Shown here: in pieces, positions 1 through 8,292 of the stretch | Position numbering within the stretch: the first letter of the stretch is position 1 | Layout of the letters: the number at the start of each line of letters is the position of its first letter | Assembly (NCBI GenBank): GCA_050949745.1 | Contig: JBMNGF010000016.1 | Location: 1 to 27,158, forward strand | Direction of reading: 5' to 3' | Length of the DNA: 27,158 nt | Source of the DNA: Syntrophaceticus sp050949745 | GTDB taxonomy: Bacteria; Bacillota; DSM-12270; Thermacetogeniales; Thermacetogeniaceae | Notes under the pieces: generated by a model | What the model was told of the DNA's origin: nothing | Database searches by the model: none | The model's input: only the letters and a program-made list of their open reading frames with translations | Program-made: the position numbers and the translations under genes

Positions 1-901
1 TTTGTTCGTTATATATCGGATAGGCATTAATATGGAATATGTTTTTTGTTTGAGGATCTGTCATTTCGCGGACCGCCATCCGCCCACTTTCGAAGGCTTC
101 CACAGCAGGGCAAAAGCTACATTCGTCACCACAGCACGCAAATACATCATAGCACTTATAATGCACATCATTCTTCTTGAGCAAGGAATTCTGCTTATTA
201 CAACGCAGCACATTAAAAGATCGATCAATGATAAAGATATCACCTGCAACCGCTTTAAATGTTTCCTCCCATTCCCTATCACTTTCGGAAACCTGGCTGT
301 ATAAACGTGTATTATGGATGCAGACCGCTAGCTGATCCGCCAACTGCTGAGCAAAAACAGCATCGTTTTCCGAATAAACATAGGCTTTAGTACTGCCAAA
401 GTTAACACTTCCGATAGCCATGTTGCTGACCACCATAGGAGCCATAATGGAAGTCCTGATACCGATCGAGCGCAGGTCATCATCCTCCTGGTATTTGTGA
501 GACTCATTCCAGATGTCATGCCGTAAAATGCAGCGCTTCTCCTTGATCGCCTTCCACGGTGCAGAATTGTGGTTAGTAATTACCCAACCAGTACCAAGTG
601 TTTTCTGGTCTTTAGGCATACTTGATGTAATAACCAATGAATTGTCCTCAATCAAACAGAAACTTAACAGATCATATGGCAGCACACTGCGCAAAGGGAC
701 AGCAACACTGTCAATAATCTCTTGGATTGACATTTCCACGTTAATTTTTTTGGCAATTTGATGGATGATGGCCAGACGCTTGTTCTGCCTGGTGAGTTCC
801 TCTATGGCATGGTCTGTTCCGATATTGGCTGGTTTTTTAGTAAGTTTTGCATTGAAATCTACTGCGAGATTCGAATTGGAAACTCGATCATTGATACCCA
901 C
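1..901 (-). CDS. GAF-PAS sensor protein, 3' end beyond left edge
   Basis: An open frame of 300 codons starts at GTG (901-899), 5 nt after a strong GGAGGG site, and runs off the left edge, so the output domain is unseen. After a polar N-terminus, residues about 45-190 read as a GAF domain (hydrophobic strands, then MAPMVVSNMAIGSVNFGS and an AQQLADQLAVCIHNTRLY helix). A linker leads into a PAS domain from about residue 200 (ETFKAVAGDIFIIDRSFNVL). The PAS carries a Cys-rich loop, CYDVFACCGDECSFCP, like the CYEV...CPxCP loops common in PAS sensors of anaerobes. The full protein could be a histidine kinase or a second sigma-54 activator. It lies downstream of the sigma-54 activator on the same strand with a 551-nt gap, so it is probably transcribed separately. 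The Cys loop suggests redox or metal sensing, which is inference. Confidence 0.8.
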   Translation of the reverse strand, partial: MGINDRVSNSNLAVDFNAKLTKKPANIGTDHAIEELTRQNKRLAIIHQIAKKINVEMSIQEIIDSVAVPLRSVLPYDLLSFCLIEDNSLVITSSMPKDQKTLGTGWVITNHNSAPWKAIKEKRCILRHDIWNESHKYQEDDDLRSIGIRTSIMAPMVVSNMAIGSVNFGSTKAYVYSENDAVFAQQLADQLAVCIHNTRLYSQVSESDREWEETFKAVAGDIFIIDRSFNVLRCNKQNSLLKKNDVHYKCYDVFACCGDECSFCPAVEAFESGRMAVREMTDPQTKNIFHINAYPIYNEQ

Positions 902-943
902 ATTTTCCCTCCTTTTTATCAATTTTTACGACATAATACAATA

Positions 944-971
944 GATATCTTCATCTTCAGATCAAGATATC
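944..971. repeat. Inverted repeat upstream of sensor gene
   Basis: GATATCTT (944-951) and AAGATATC (964-971) are perfect inverted 8-bp arms with a 12-nt spacer, 43-70 nt upstream of the GTG start at 901. Position suggests an operator for the sensor gene. No consensus is recognised. Confidence 0.35.
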
Positions 972-1011
972 GTTCACTTCCGATAGCAGAGCCAGTAAAA
1001 ATATAATTAAT

Positions 1012-1047
1012 TAGGATTAGGGAATATAAATAGGATTAGAGGGAATA
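1012..1047. repeat. Short tandem direct repeat
   Basis: TAGGATTAGGGAATA (1012-1026) is followed after 4 nt by TAGGATTAGAGGGAATA (1031-1047), the same unit with two extra bases. It lies in the gap upstream of the sensor gene. Function unknown; a regulator site or slippage relic are both possible. Confidence 0.4.
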
Positions 1048-1452
1048 GAGCATGGATGTTACGAGAAGTGGTTTTCTATGTGCAACTGCTGTATTTTGGC
1101 TAATCTGATTAACTATATCGTTGGTATGGCGATATGCACTTCAGTAAATATATAAAACTGAAGCCCCCTTAAGCACAACAAGAATGTATGCCCTAAGTGC
1201 CTATTTCGACAATACTTCACATAATTCCTCTCTTTAGTACTTGTCGCCCGCATGTATAATATATTCTTGTTTTCAGACTAGTTGACAAACCAGTTACATC
1301 AACAATACAATTCAGATTAAATTGCTGAGGAGGAGTTAACCTGACTATCGTTAAATAACTGTATGGCTGGGCCCACAACAACAGCAGTTTTGAAGAGTTC
1401 TTGTTCCTATGGCAACACCAATTTGGCATTGCCGATCTCTTTACGTGAACAA

Positions 1453-2874
1453 TCATTTTAAATCATATTTTTTTATTTTATTATATAAAGTACGTAGACT
1501 GATACCTAGTGCCTTGGCAGCATTTCTTTTGCCTTCACCATCGTCACCATGTTTTTGCAACGCCCTTGCGATCATATCCTTTTCAATAATACTCAGCTTA
1601 ACTATTTCTTCACCATACGCATCTCCTTCTTTTTCTCTATGAAAAATAAACCGCAGGTCCTTTTCGTTAATTATATTACCATCCAACATAATTACTGCTT
1701 TCTCTATACAGTTCCTTAATTCCCGAACATTGCCAGGCCAATAATATCTTTCTAATACCTTTAATGCCGACTTAGAAAACCCATTAACATCTATACCAAG
1801 TCTACGCGTCAAGCTTTTTAAAAAAAACTTTGCCAGAGGATTAATATCATCTATTCTTTTGCGTAAAGGAGGAATTTCTATATTCAAAACATTCAACCTG
1901 TAAAAAAGGTCCTCCCTAAATTTTTTTTGCTTCACAAATTTATAGAGATCCCTGTTTGTAGCAGATATTATTCTTACGTCAATATAAATAGGTTTGACTC
2001 CACCGATCCGATATATTTCTCCTTCTTCCAAAACGCGCAAAATCTTAGCTTGCAGCGGCAAGCTCATCTCGCCTATTTCATCCAAAAATATTGTCCCGTC
2101 ATCTGCAAGTTCAAACATCCCTACTTTATTTTTGCTCGCTCCGGTAAAAGAGCCTTTTTCGTGGCCAAACAACTCGCTCTCCAAAAGATTATCAGGAATC
2201 GAAGCGCAGTTAATTGTAATAAACGGTTTTTTTGCTCTCCTACTGCTGTTATGAATTGAATGAGCAAAGAGTTCCTTACCAGTACCTGTCTCTCCTAAAA
2301 TCAGTACTGTGGAATCTGTCTGAGATGCACGTTTGGCTCTGTTCACACTTTGCATAAATAAAGGACTATCACCTATGAGATCTTCAAAAGTATATTTTGC
2401 TAGCGCAGCCTTAGATAGTTTGCTATTTAATAACTTAATAGTCTGCTTGCTTTGGTTAAGTTTTGCGGTAAGGCTGAGCAACTCCGTGATATCCTGAAAA
2501 ATGACAACAGCGCCAATTATCTCACCGTTAATGATAATTGGTGCTGCATTGCATATTGTCTCGGTGATTGCATCCACCATCTTATATCTCATTCCAAAAA
2601 CAGGCTGCCTTGTTTCTAACACCTGCGCCAAAGGACAGCCCGGAGAAACTTCATGAATTTTCTTACCAACCCTGTCCTGTTGGTCAACACCTGTTATATA
2701 TGTAAAGGCTGGATTTACATAATGTACCCACCCATCCAAATCAGCAATGATAATCGCTTCCTGTATTGCATCCAGAATTGAAAAAAGGCCTGAAAGCGCA
2801 ATACGGTTTGCGCCCATTTGTTCCCAAAACAGACCGCTAGCCTTGGCATAGTCTTCAACAACTGCTTCGCTCAC
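1453..2874 (-). CDS. Sigma-54-dependent transcriptional activator (PAS-AAA+-Fis)
   Basis: This 473-aa protein has the layout of a bacterial enhancer-binding protein without a receiver domain. Residues about 30-140 form a PAS domain (ADLDGWVHYVNPAFTYITGV, closing with VVIFQDITELL). A short coiled linker follows, then the AAA+ domain from about 165 to 395 with Walker A GETGTGKE (194-201), GSFTGA (241-246) contacting sigma-54, and Walker B DDGTIFLDEIGEM (258-270). The C-terminus ends in a Fis-type helix-turn-helix (KALGISLRTLYNKIKKYDLK). The GTG start follows AAAGGA at about 9 nt. The sigma-54 contact motif is GSFTGA rather than GAFTGA, a conservative change seen in other members. The window holds two -24/-12 promoters with matching upstream palindromes, making this gene the natural candidate for their activator. 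The PAS could bind a pathway ligand (inference). Confidence 0.95.
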   Translation of the reverse strand: MSEAVVEDYAKASGLFWEQMGANRIALSGLFSILDAIQEAIIIADLDGWVHYVNPAFTYITGVDQQDRVGKKIHEVSPGCPLAQVLETRQPVFGMRYKMVDAITETICNAAPIIINGEIIGAVVIFQDITELLSLTAKLNQSKQTIKLLNSKLSKAALAKYTFEDLIGDSPLFMQSVNRAKRASQTDSTVLILGETGTGKELFAHSIHNSSRRAKKPFITINCASIPDNLLESELFGHEKGSFTGASKNKVGMFELADDGTIFLDEIGEMSLPLQAKILRVLEEGEIYRIGGVKPIYIDVRIISATNRDLYKFVKQKKFREDLFYRLNVLNIEIPPLRKRIDDINPLAKFFLKSLTRRLGIDVNGFSKSALKVLERYYWPGNVRELRNCIEKAVIMLDGNIINEKDLRFIFHREKEGDAYGEEIVKLSIIEKDMIARALQKHGDDGEGKRNAAKALGISLRTLYNKIKKYDLK

Positions 2875-3302
2875 TATTACACATCCTTTGTATATAGTTT
2901 GTTATGTTCCGCAGTTCTGTTAATTTCTATAAACTACTTCGTTTAAATTAATCTGCCTTAGACTTTTGGTGGCTTGGCGAATTAAAGATGTAGCGTAGAT
3001 CGTACAATGAACTCTAAAAAAGATACAACCAGTAAATTAATGGGGCGGCCAGAAAACCGGGTCACTACAGGTAGTAATTTGAAGATGATTGTCTGTTTCC
3101 ACTCTGCGTAATCCCGGTTTTCATTTTCTTTCATTATTATTTTTTATTCGGCATTCATTCGCTATTATTCGACATTTTTATCAGATTTCCTGCCCCAAGT
3201 ATTCCTGATAAAAAATATTTTTAACCCTTCATAGGCAAATCAGATCTTTTCTTCTAGATTAATGAAATCCTTTTGTAATAACTACCATAACTGTTTTGTA
3301 AC
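2875..3302. other. Intergenic region with two inverted repeats
   Basis: This 428-nt AT-rich gap separates the symporter stop from the activator start and has no ORF I would support. It holds two inverted repeats: GAAAACCGGG (3052-3061) with CCCGGTTTTC (3113-3122), a 51-nt spacer; and TTTTTATCAG (3175-3184) with CTGATAAAAA (3205-3214), a 20-nt spacer. Neither has the GC stem plus T-tract of a standard terminator. The first has a flank (TGACCCGGTTTTCTGGCCGC on the minus strand) reminiscent of insertion-sequence ends, a weak resemblance only. Confidence 0.45.
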
Positions 3303-4715
3303 TTATGAAGACCCTCTTCTTGTTTTCGATCCATTATCGGGCAGTATAAGGCTGAGCACAACTGTGGATATTGCCGCTGCAATAACTGCAGCATATGTTT
3401 CTGTAAACCCGGGGTTGAACGGGAAACTACCGGTGTAGGCTTTATATACTACCCAGAACAGACCAACAGCTCCCGTAACAACCATAGCCCATACTCCTCC
3501 TCGCTGCGATGTGAATTTCCAGTATATAGCGAAAAGCAGCACCACAAAAAGAGCACCCCTGATACTATAAGCAAAATAGACAATATCAAGAATCGCAGTC
3601 CCACCATAAAAAAGAATTGCCAGTACAATGCAGATTGCTCCTGCAAGACCTGTTGTTAGACGTGAAACAAATAGAACCTCCTGATCCGAAGCCTGTGGCT
3701 TGAAGACCCTCTGATAAATATCCTTGGTAAACATGGTACCTGAAGCCAATATGATCGGGGAAATGGTAGACAGCACCGCTGCTAATACCGATGCCAAGAC
3801 GATGCCACCAACAACCGGATTAAGATTCATCATGAGTGTAGGCAGAGCCAGCTTCGCATTTGCTAGCTCAGGAAAACTAACTTTGGCTGCCATACCCAAA
3901 AGTGCTGTTAAAATGCCAAATGGCGCCACAACCAACGCTGTAAGAAATGCCGCTTTTTTAGCGGTATTGGCATCCTTTGCTGCCAGAATCGGTTGGATAC
4001 CCGCCTGAGCAGTGCAAGCACCGAGTACAGAAGCGATCACCCATGAAGACACCTTTGGCCAGCCTATCCCACCAACTTTGAAATATGGATCGGCAGGTAA
4101 CTCAGTGGTGAGAGTGGAAAGACCTCCAATATATTGGCTCACGAAAAACAATGCCAATATCATTCCGCCATACATACAGATCAAATGCATAATATTTGTA
4201 TAACCTACAGAGTTCATGCCACCAACCAAAGTATAAGCGATAAATCCTATACCCATGATAATAACCGCTGTATTAAAATCGAGACCCAATACAGTAACCC
4301 CCAGAGTTCCTGCGGCAATGATCTGGGCCGTCCCCACAGCAATCATGACAAAAGTAAGGAGGACACTGGCCACCACCCGGGCATTGACACCTATATATTT
4401 TTCAATAATCCCTGGAACAGTAACCGTATCCAGACTTCTGTACAGTTTGGCAAAAAAGATTGCCAAAACAATAACACCAATCCCATTGGCAATGGAGTAC
4501 CAAGCTCCGGAGATGCCATGAGTAAAACCATATTCTGCAATGCCTGTGGTCGATGTACCTCCCAACCATTCACCGGTACCTGCCGCCACACACATCAAAA
4601 TACCAAGCCCTGCCCCATGAAAGCTTGTCGCTGATGTTGACTTTTTTTTGGCATAGACACCAATCAAAATAGTTAGAACAAAATACAGGGCAATGATCAC
4701 CAGTTGTATCGACAT
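3303..4715 (-). CDS. Sodium:solute symporter (SSS) family transporter
   Basis: This 470-aa, highly hydrophobic protein has about 13 membrane segments and no signal peptide beyond its first helix. The N-terminal segment LVIIALYFVLTILIGVYAKKK followed by GTGEWLGGTSTTGIAEYG, and the later SVLAAVLSTISPIILASGTMFTKDIY, are typical of the SSS family (TC 2.A.21; Na+-coupled uptake of sugars, amino acids, vitamins or carboxylates). The ATG start follows AGGAGCT at about 6 nt. It is the last gene of the packed block, 25 nt after the ADP-forming synthetase beta gene, so it probably moves a substrate or acid product of that pathway. The sequence does not fix the solute; the family also includes proline, pantothenate and monocarboxylate carriers. 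Confidence 0.9.
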   Translation of the reverse strand: MSIQLVIIALYFVLTILIGVYAKKKSTSATSFHGAGLGILMCVAAGTGEWLGGTSTTGIAEYGFTHGISGAWYSIANGIGVIVLAIFFAKLYRSLDTVTVPGIIEKYIGVNARVVASVLLTFVMIAVGTAQIIAAGTLGVTVLGLDFNTAVIIMGIGFIAYTLVGGMNSVGYTNIMHLICMYGGMILALFFVSQYIGGLSTLTTELPADPYFKVGGIGWPKVSSWVIASVLGACTAQAGIQPILAAKDANTAKKAAFLTALVVAPFGILTALLGMAAKVSFPELANAKLALPTLMMNLNPVVGGIVLASVLAAVLSTISPIILASGTMFTKDIYQRVFKPQASDQEVLFVSRLTTGLAGAICIVLAILFYGGTAILDIVYFAYSIRGALFVVLLFAIYWKFTSQRGGVWAMVVTGAVGLFWVVYKAYTGSFPFNPGFTETYAAVIAAAISTVVLSLILPDNGSKTRRGSS

Positions 4716-4740
4716 TTTTCCAGCTCCTATTTAACAAACT

Positions 4741-5418
4741 CTAATCTTTTTCCACAATTAAAGCATCTACAACTTTTACACCTTGGCCTTCTGGTAATAC
4801 AAGAACCGGGTTCAGATCAAGCTCAATAATTCTATCTTTTTGCTCAACCACCATGTGGCTGATTTTTACCAATGTCTCACACAGAGCAGTAATATCTGAT
4901 GGTTTGCTGCCTCTGATTCCCTGTAGTATTCGAAACCCTTTCGTATCCTGGAGCATCTCCATTGCTTCTCTCTTGGTGACCGGTGCAATCCTTAAAGAAA
5001 CATCTTTCATAACCTCCACAAAAATTCCACCGAGGCCAAACATCAGCGTTGGGCCAAACTGGGCGTCATTTTTCATTCCAATGATCACTTCAGTGCCATT
5101 GGTCACCATTTCCTGAACCAGAACACCATTGATCTTTGCCTCTGGATTGTAGTCCTTCGCCTTCTGCAGTATCTCAGCATATGCCATCCGTACGGAGTCA
5201 GCATCACAAATATTAAGCTTGACAATCCCAGCATCTGTCTTATGAGGGATATCAGGAGAATCCACTTTCATAACCAAAGGATAACCCGTTTTATCCGCAA
5301 AAACTAAAGCATCATCAACACCATTTACCAGGGTCTCTGCAGCCAAGGGTATATTATATTTCCGCAAAACATTTTTACTCTCATATTCAGAAAGGCATCT
5401 GAGCTGACTAGTAGTCAT
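4741..5418 (-). CDS. ADP-forming acyl-CoA synthetase, beta subunit (ATP-grasp)
   Basis: This 225-aa ATP-grasp subunit pairs with the alpha subunit just upstream to convert acyl-CoA + ADP + Pi into acid + CoA + ATP. Family landmarks are PDIPHKTDAGIVKLNI (55-70), whose His59 matches the phosphorylated His of the beta subunit, GTEVIIGMKNDAQFGPTLMF (108-127), GLGGIFVEV (128-136) and ELDLNPVLV (199-207). I chose ATG 5418 because GGGAGG lies about 10 nt upstream; an in-frame ATG at 5436 has no such site and would overlap the alpha gene. Only 4 nt separate it from the alpha stop. In archaea these two chains are often separate, as here, while in many bacteria they are fused. With the 2-oxoacid:ferredoxin oxidoreductase upstream, the likely role is substrate-level phosphorylation. 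The acyl group is not determined. Confidence 0.92.
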   Translation of the reverse strand: MTTSQLRCLSEYESKNVLRKYNIPLAAETLVNGVDDALVFADKTGYPLVMKVDSPDIPHKTDAGIVKLNICDADSVRMAYAEILQKAKDYNPEAKINGVLVQEMVTNGTEVIIGMKNDAQFGPTLMFGLGGIFVEVMKDVSLRIAPVTKREAMEMLQDTKGFRILQGIRGSKPSDITALCETLVKISHMVVEQKDRIIELDLNPVLVLPEGQGVKVVDALIVEKD

Positions 5419-5422
5419 ATGT

Positions 5423-6871
5423 CTAGTACCTCCCATCGTAGTTTTCTATCTGATAATCCGCATCTGCCTCTTGCTCCATCAGGTACTTCTTTCTGAACAC
5501 CTGATACTTCATCAAAGCACCAAGCGCATCAGTAGCCCTTATGGGTGATTTGAACAGTGGAACCTTACCCTCTCGCAGGATGTGCAAGGCTTTCCCCATG
5601 AGGTGATCGCCGCCGGTCCAGGCCACCACAATTGGTTTATCTGTTTTGCTTGTCTGCTTTACAATATCCTGAGCCATCTTTTCCCCTGCTTCACCGGTAA
5701 TCATCGTCACCACAACTACTATCCCATGGATTCCCGGCACTGACAGTATCTCGTCAAGCACTTTGGAAAACCCGTCTGGGTCGTTGATAACCTGCGCAGT
5801 GACATCAACGGGGTTGATGTCCGAACCATAAGGAGGTATACACTCAGAAATGGCCTTTCTTGTTTTATCCGGAAGCTCACAAATATCCAATCCCAGGTCA
5901 GAGGCGCGGTCCGCAACAAGTATGCCCGCACCGCCTGAGGTTGTAACTATGCCCAAGCCTTTTCCTTCAGGCAGTTTTGTTTTTTCTACCAAACCAGCCA
6001 AATCAATAATATCCATGATATCTTCGACTCTAATTAGTCCTTTTTGTTTAACAAATGCATCAAAAACCACATCTGAACCAGTAAGTGAACCGGTATGAGA
6101 AGCACTCGCCTTCTGCCCGATTTCCGAACGTCCGACTTTCAAGACAATCAAAGGTTTGGCCAACTTGAGTGCTCTGTCCGCAATCCTTGAGAACTTGCCC
6201 CCGTCCTTGACGCTTTCGAGATAGGCTATAATGCTTTTAGTAGCATCATCTTCAACCATGTATTCCATAAAACCCAGTGTATTTAGATCTGCCTCATTTC
6301 CTGTACTAACCACACTGCTAAATCCAACTCCGGCTTCTTGGGCTAAATTAAATATTGAATAGCCAAGAGCTCCACTCTGTGTGACAAATCCTGTACCACC
6401 AGCCAAGAAAGGATTAATCTCCAAAGAACCGCTAAAGGCAGCAGTTACATTGTCATGAAGATTTACAATGCCTTGGCAGTTCGGCCCGAGCATCCTTATC
6501 CCATGTTCCCTGCAAAGTTCTACAACTCTTCTCTGGAGTTCTACCCCTTCACCACCGACCTCAGCAAAACCTGAACTAAAAACAACGATGTTCTTTACGC
6601 CTTTTTCAATACACTGCTCAATGACCATAAAAATCCGTTTATAACTAACTGCAACCAGCAACAGGTCCGGTGTTTCCGGCAGACTTACGAGATCAGGATA
6701 GCACTTAAGACCGGCTACCTCCTGATATTTGGGGTTAATAGGATAAACATTCCCTTTATATCCGTGCTCCTGTAGATATCTCAAGGGTTTACCGCTGATC
6801 GAATTCAGATCAGAAGAAGCACCAAATATGGCAATACTGCGTGGTATAAAAAAACCTTTCAAGTCCTCCAT
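5423..6871 (-). CDS. ADP-forming acyl-CoA synthetase, alpha subunit
   Basis: This 482-aa protein has the CoA-binding Rossmann domain (FFIPRSIAIFGASSD, residues 7-21; YPINPKYQEVAGLKCYPDL), then two succinyl-CoA-synthetase-like ligase domains. GPNCQGIVN (129-137) and VTQSGALGYS (163-172) precede the catalytic phosphohistidine segment SASHTGSLTGSD, giving His259. The length fits a stand-alone alpha chain of the ACD/AcdA type. The ATG start follows GGAGACAG at about 8 nt. It is flanked by the kor genes (43 nt upstream) and the beta subunit (4 nt downstream), which points to the acyl-CoA made by the Kor enzyme as substrate. The substrate could be succinyl-, propionyl-, acetyl- or aryl-acyl-CoA; the gene order alone does not decide. 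Confidence 0.93.
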   Translation of the reverse strand: MEDLKGFFIPRSIAIFGASSDLNSISGKPLRYLQEHGYKGNVYPINPKYQEVAGLKCYPDLVSLPETPDLLLVAVSYKRIFMVIEQCIEKGVKNIVVFSSGFAEVGGEGVELQRRVVELCREHGIRMLGPNCQGIVNLHDNVTAAFSGSLEINPFLAGGTGFVTQSGALGYSIFNLAQEAGVGFSSVVSTGNEADLNTLGFMEYMVEDDATKSIIAYLESVKDGGKFSRIADRALKLAKPLIVLKVGRSEIGQKASASHTGSLTGSDVVFDAFVKQKGLIRVEDIMDIIDLAGLVEKTKLPEGKGLGIVTTSGGAGILVADRASDLGLDICELPDKTRKAISECIPPYGSDINPVDVTAQVINDPDGFSKVLDEILSVPGIHGIVVVVTMITGEAGEKMAQDIVKQTSKTDKPIVVAWTGGDHLMGKALHILREGKVPLFKSPIRATDALGALMKYQVFRKKYLMEQEADADYQIENYDGRY

Positions 6872-6914
6872 TTATTACTCTGTCTCCTTTCCCAATAGGC
6901 GATTACAAATACTG

Positions 6915-7448
6915 CTAATTGCTGTGCGCTACTAAATCAATACCCTTCTTAAATATCTCAATATTCTTTTCACTGTTCTTGCCTCTAAAAAAATCAGCCA
7001 GTGTATCCTGCATCACCTGAACAGGAACTATTTTTTTATAAGCCAGCATTACTCCTAAAGTACAAACATTCAAGGATCGCAGGCTGCCGCAACTGCGAGT
7101 AAGGCTCGTCAATCCGTAACCGACCACATTTTGATCAGTGCCTTCCCATGCAATGGTATCGGAATCATAAATCAACAAGGCGTTGTCCTTTAACTTGCCG
7201 CAAAATTTCCTGAACGCCTCCTCTGACAAAGCAACCACTATATCGGGGGCTTCTGTTTTTGGATAAAAGATTTCTCCTTCATTTATAACAACTTCAGCCT
7301 GGCAATAACCTCCCCTGGCTGATACCCCATATTCTTGAGTCTGAGCCACATATAAGCCGTGTCTTGTAGCAGCAAGGCCCAAGAGTACTCCAGCAACAAT
7401 CAGCCCTTGCCCACCGGTACCGGCAATCACAACCTCATATTTGTCCAT
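6915..7448 (-). CDS. korC: 2-oxoacid:ferredoxin oxidoreductase, gamma subunit
   Basis: This 177-aa gamma subunit opens with MDKYEVVIAGTGGQGLIVAG (GTGGQG at 10-15) and contains ESGVSARGGYCQAEVVI-type sequence (QEYGVSARGGYCQAEVVI), the hallmarks of the chain that binds the CoA side in the pyruvate/2-oxoglutarate ferredoxin oxidoreductase family. It starts with ATG 3 nt after the beta-subunit stop and closes the four-gene korDABC order. The family oxidises 2-oxoacids to acyl-CoA and CO2 and reduces ferredoxin. The D-A-B-C order resembles 2-oxoglutarate oxidoreductases (KorDABC/OorDABC), but branched-chain or aryl 2-oxoacid enzymes cannot be excluded by reading. Confidence 0.9.
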   Translation of the reverse strand: MDKYEVVIAGTGGQGLIVAGVLLGLAATRHGLYVAQTQEYGVSARGGYCQAEVVINEGEIFYPKTEAPDIVVALSEEAFRKFCGKLKDNALLIYDSDTIAWEGTDQNVVGYGLTSLTRSCGSLRSLNVCTLGVMLAYKKIVPVQVMQDTLADFFRGKNSEKNIEIFKKGIDLVAHSN

Positions 7449-7451
7449 CCC

Positions 7452-8291
7452 TTAATCATCCCTTCTATCCTTGCCCGCTTCCAAAACCCTGTTGCGGATT
7501 GTCTCGTATCGCTCATTAAAATCAGGTTCATCACGATCAACCATTTTGCCGATTAGAAAATATTTACTCTTTTCCTCATCTGGCACCATGTCATATTTCA
7601 CCTTATTCAATCCCTGTTCTTTCAGTTGCTTCATCATCTCAATAGGAGATCCGAGCTTATTTCTTCTTCCAAAGTGGGTAGGACAGGGGCTAATAACTTC
7701 CACAAAAGAAAAACCTTTATGTGTAATTGCTTTCTTAATCAGAGAATCAAGTTGTGTAACATGATACGCTGTACTTCTTGCCACATAGCTGGCACCGGCT
7801 GCAGAGACTAACGCACAGAGATCCATCGCTTTTTCCGGGTTGCCATATTTACTTGTGGATGTTATGCGTCCCTGTGGAGTCGTGGCCGAATACTGACCAC
7901 CTGTCATGCCATAATTTAAGTTATTGACGACAATAGAAGTAACTCCTATATTCCTTCTTGCACTATGGATCAAGTGATTGCCACCGATCGTCAAGCCATC
8001 ACCATCACCCATCAGCGCTATCACTGTTAACTCAGGATTTGCTGCCTTGATCCCAGTAGCAAAAGCCAACGCCCTACCATGGGTGCCATGGAAAGCATTT
8101 GTGGTCAGATAGTCATCGGCCTTACCCCAGCAACCGATACCGGTTACTACAACAACATCTTTCTTATCCAAACCCAAATTCGCTAAGGCCCTAGTCAATG
8201 CCCCCAGAACTATGCCATTGCCACAACCTGCACACCATATATGAGGCAACTGTTTACGGTTTAAATAATGCTCTGCCAAGTTGATACCCAT
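7452..8291 (-). CDS. korB: 2-oxoacid:ferredoxin oxidoreductase, beta subunit (TPP-binding)
   Basis: This 279-aa chain binds thiamine diphosphate. It shows the cluster-ligand set WCAGCG (C20, C23) and GIGC (C54), the TPP motif GDGDG (95-99) and the Mg-TPP loop NNLNYGMTGGQ (123-133), which is very typical of 2-oxoglutarate and related 2-oxoacid enzymes. A further Cys near residue 203 (SPCPTHFGRRN) fits the fourth ligand. The ATG start follows AGGGAGG at about 9 nt, and the alpha stop lies 1 nt before it. The catalytic half reaction is decarboxylation of the 2-oxoacid on TPP, with electrons passed through the [4Fe-4S] cluster to the ferredoxin-like KorD. Confidence 0.94.
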   Translation of the reverse strand: MGINLAEHYLNRKQLPHIWCAGCGNGIVLGALTRALANLGLDKKDVVVVTGIGCWGKADDYLTTNAFHGTHGRALAFATGIKAANPELTVIALMGDGDGLTIGGNHLIHSARRNIGVTSIVVNNLNYGMTGGQYSATTPQGRITSTSKYGNPEKAMDLCALVSAAGASYVARSTAYHVTQLDSLIKKAITHKGFSFVEVISPCPTHFGRRNKLGSPIEMMKQLKEQGLNKVKYDMVPDEEKSKYFLIGKMVDRDEPDFNERYETIRNRVLEAGKDRRDD

Positions 8292-8292
8292 A

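Larger units (their letters stand above)
902..1452. other. Intergenic region between activator and sensor genes
   Basis: This 551-nt gap has no convincing gene. It contains the inverted repeat at 944-971 and the direct repeat at 1012-1047, listed separately. A plus-strand frame over about 1330-1437 reads like protein (LYGWAHNNSSFEEFLFLW) but has an in-frame TAA just before it and no start, so at best it is a decayed fragment. I see no clear terminator for the activator gene ending at 1453. Confidence 0.5.

Noticed and set aside
1282..1311. Plus-strand TTGACA and TACAAT with 18-nt spacing, followed by GAGGAGG at 1327
   Set aside because: No start codon or credible frame follows at a usable distance, and all neighbouring genes are on the other strand. 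It is probably chance or decayed sequence.
1217..1456. Minus-strand 79-codon frame after the activator gene
   Set aside because: Composition is unlike the neighbouring proteins, it has no ribosome site and it overlaps the activator stop region; it looks non-coding.
3175..3214. Inverted repeat considered as terminator for the symporter
   Set aside because: T residues precede and A residues follow the stem on the minus strand, the reverse of a terminator.
4134..4634. Long plus-strand open frame opposite the symporter
   Set aside because: It is a shadow of the membrane protein gene; the translation is rich in His, Asn and Thr with no family resemblance and no ribosome site.
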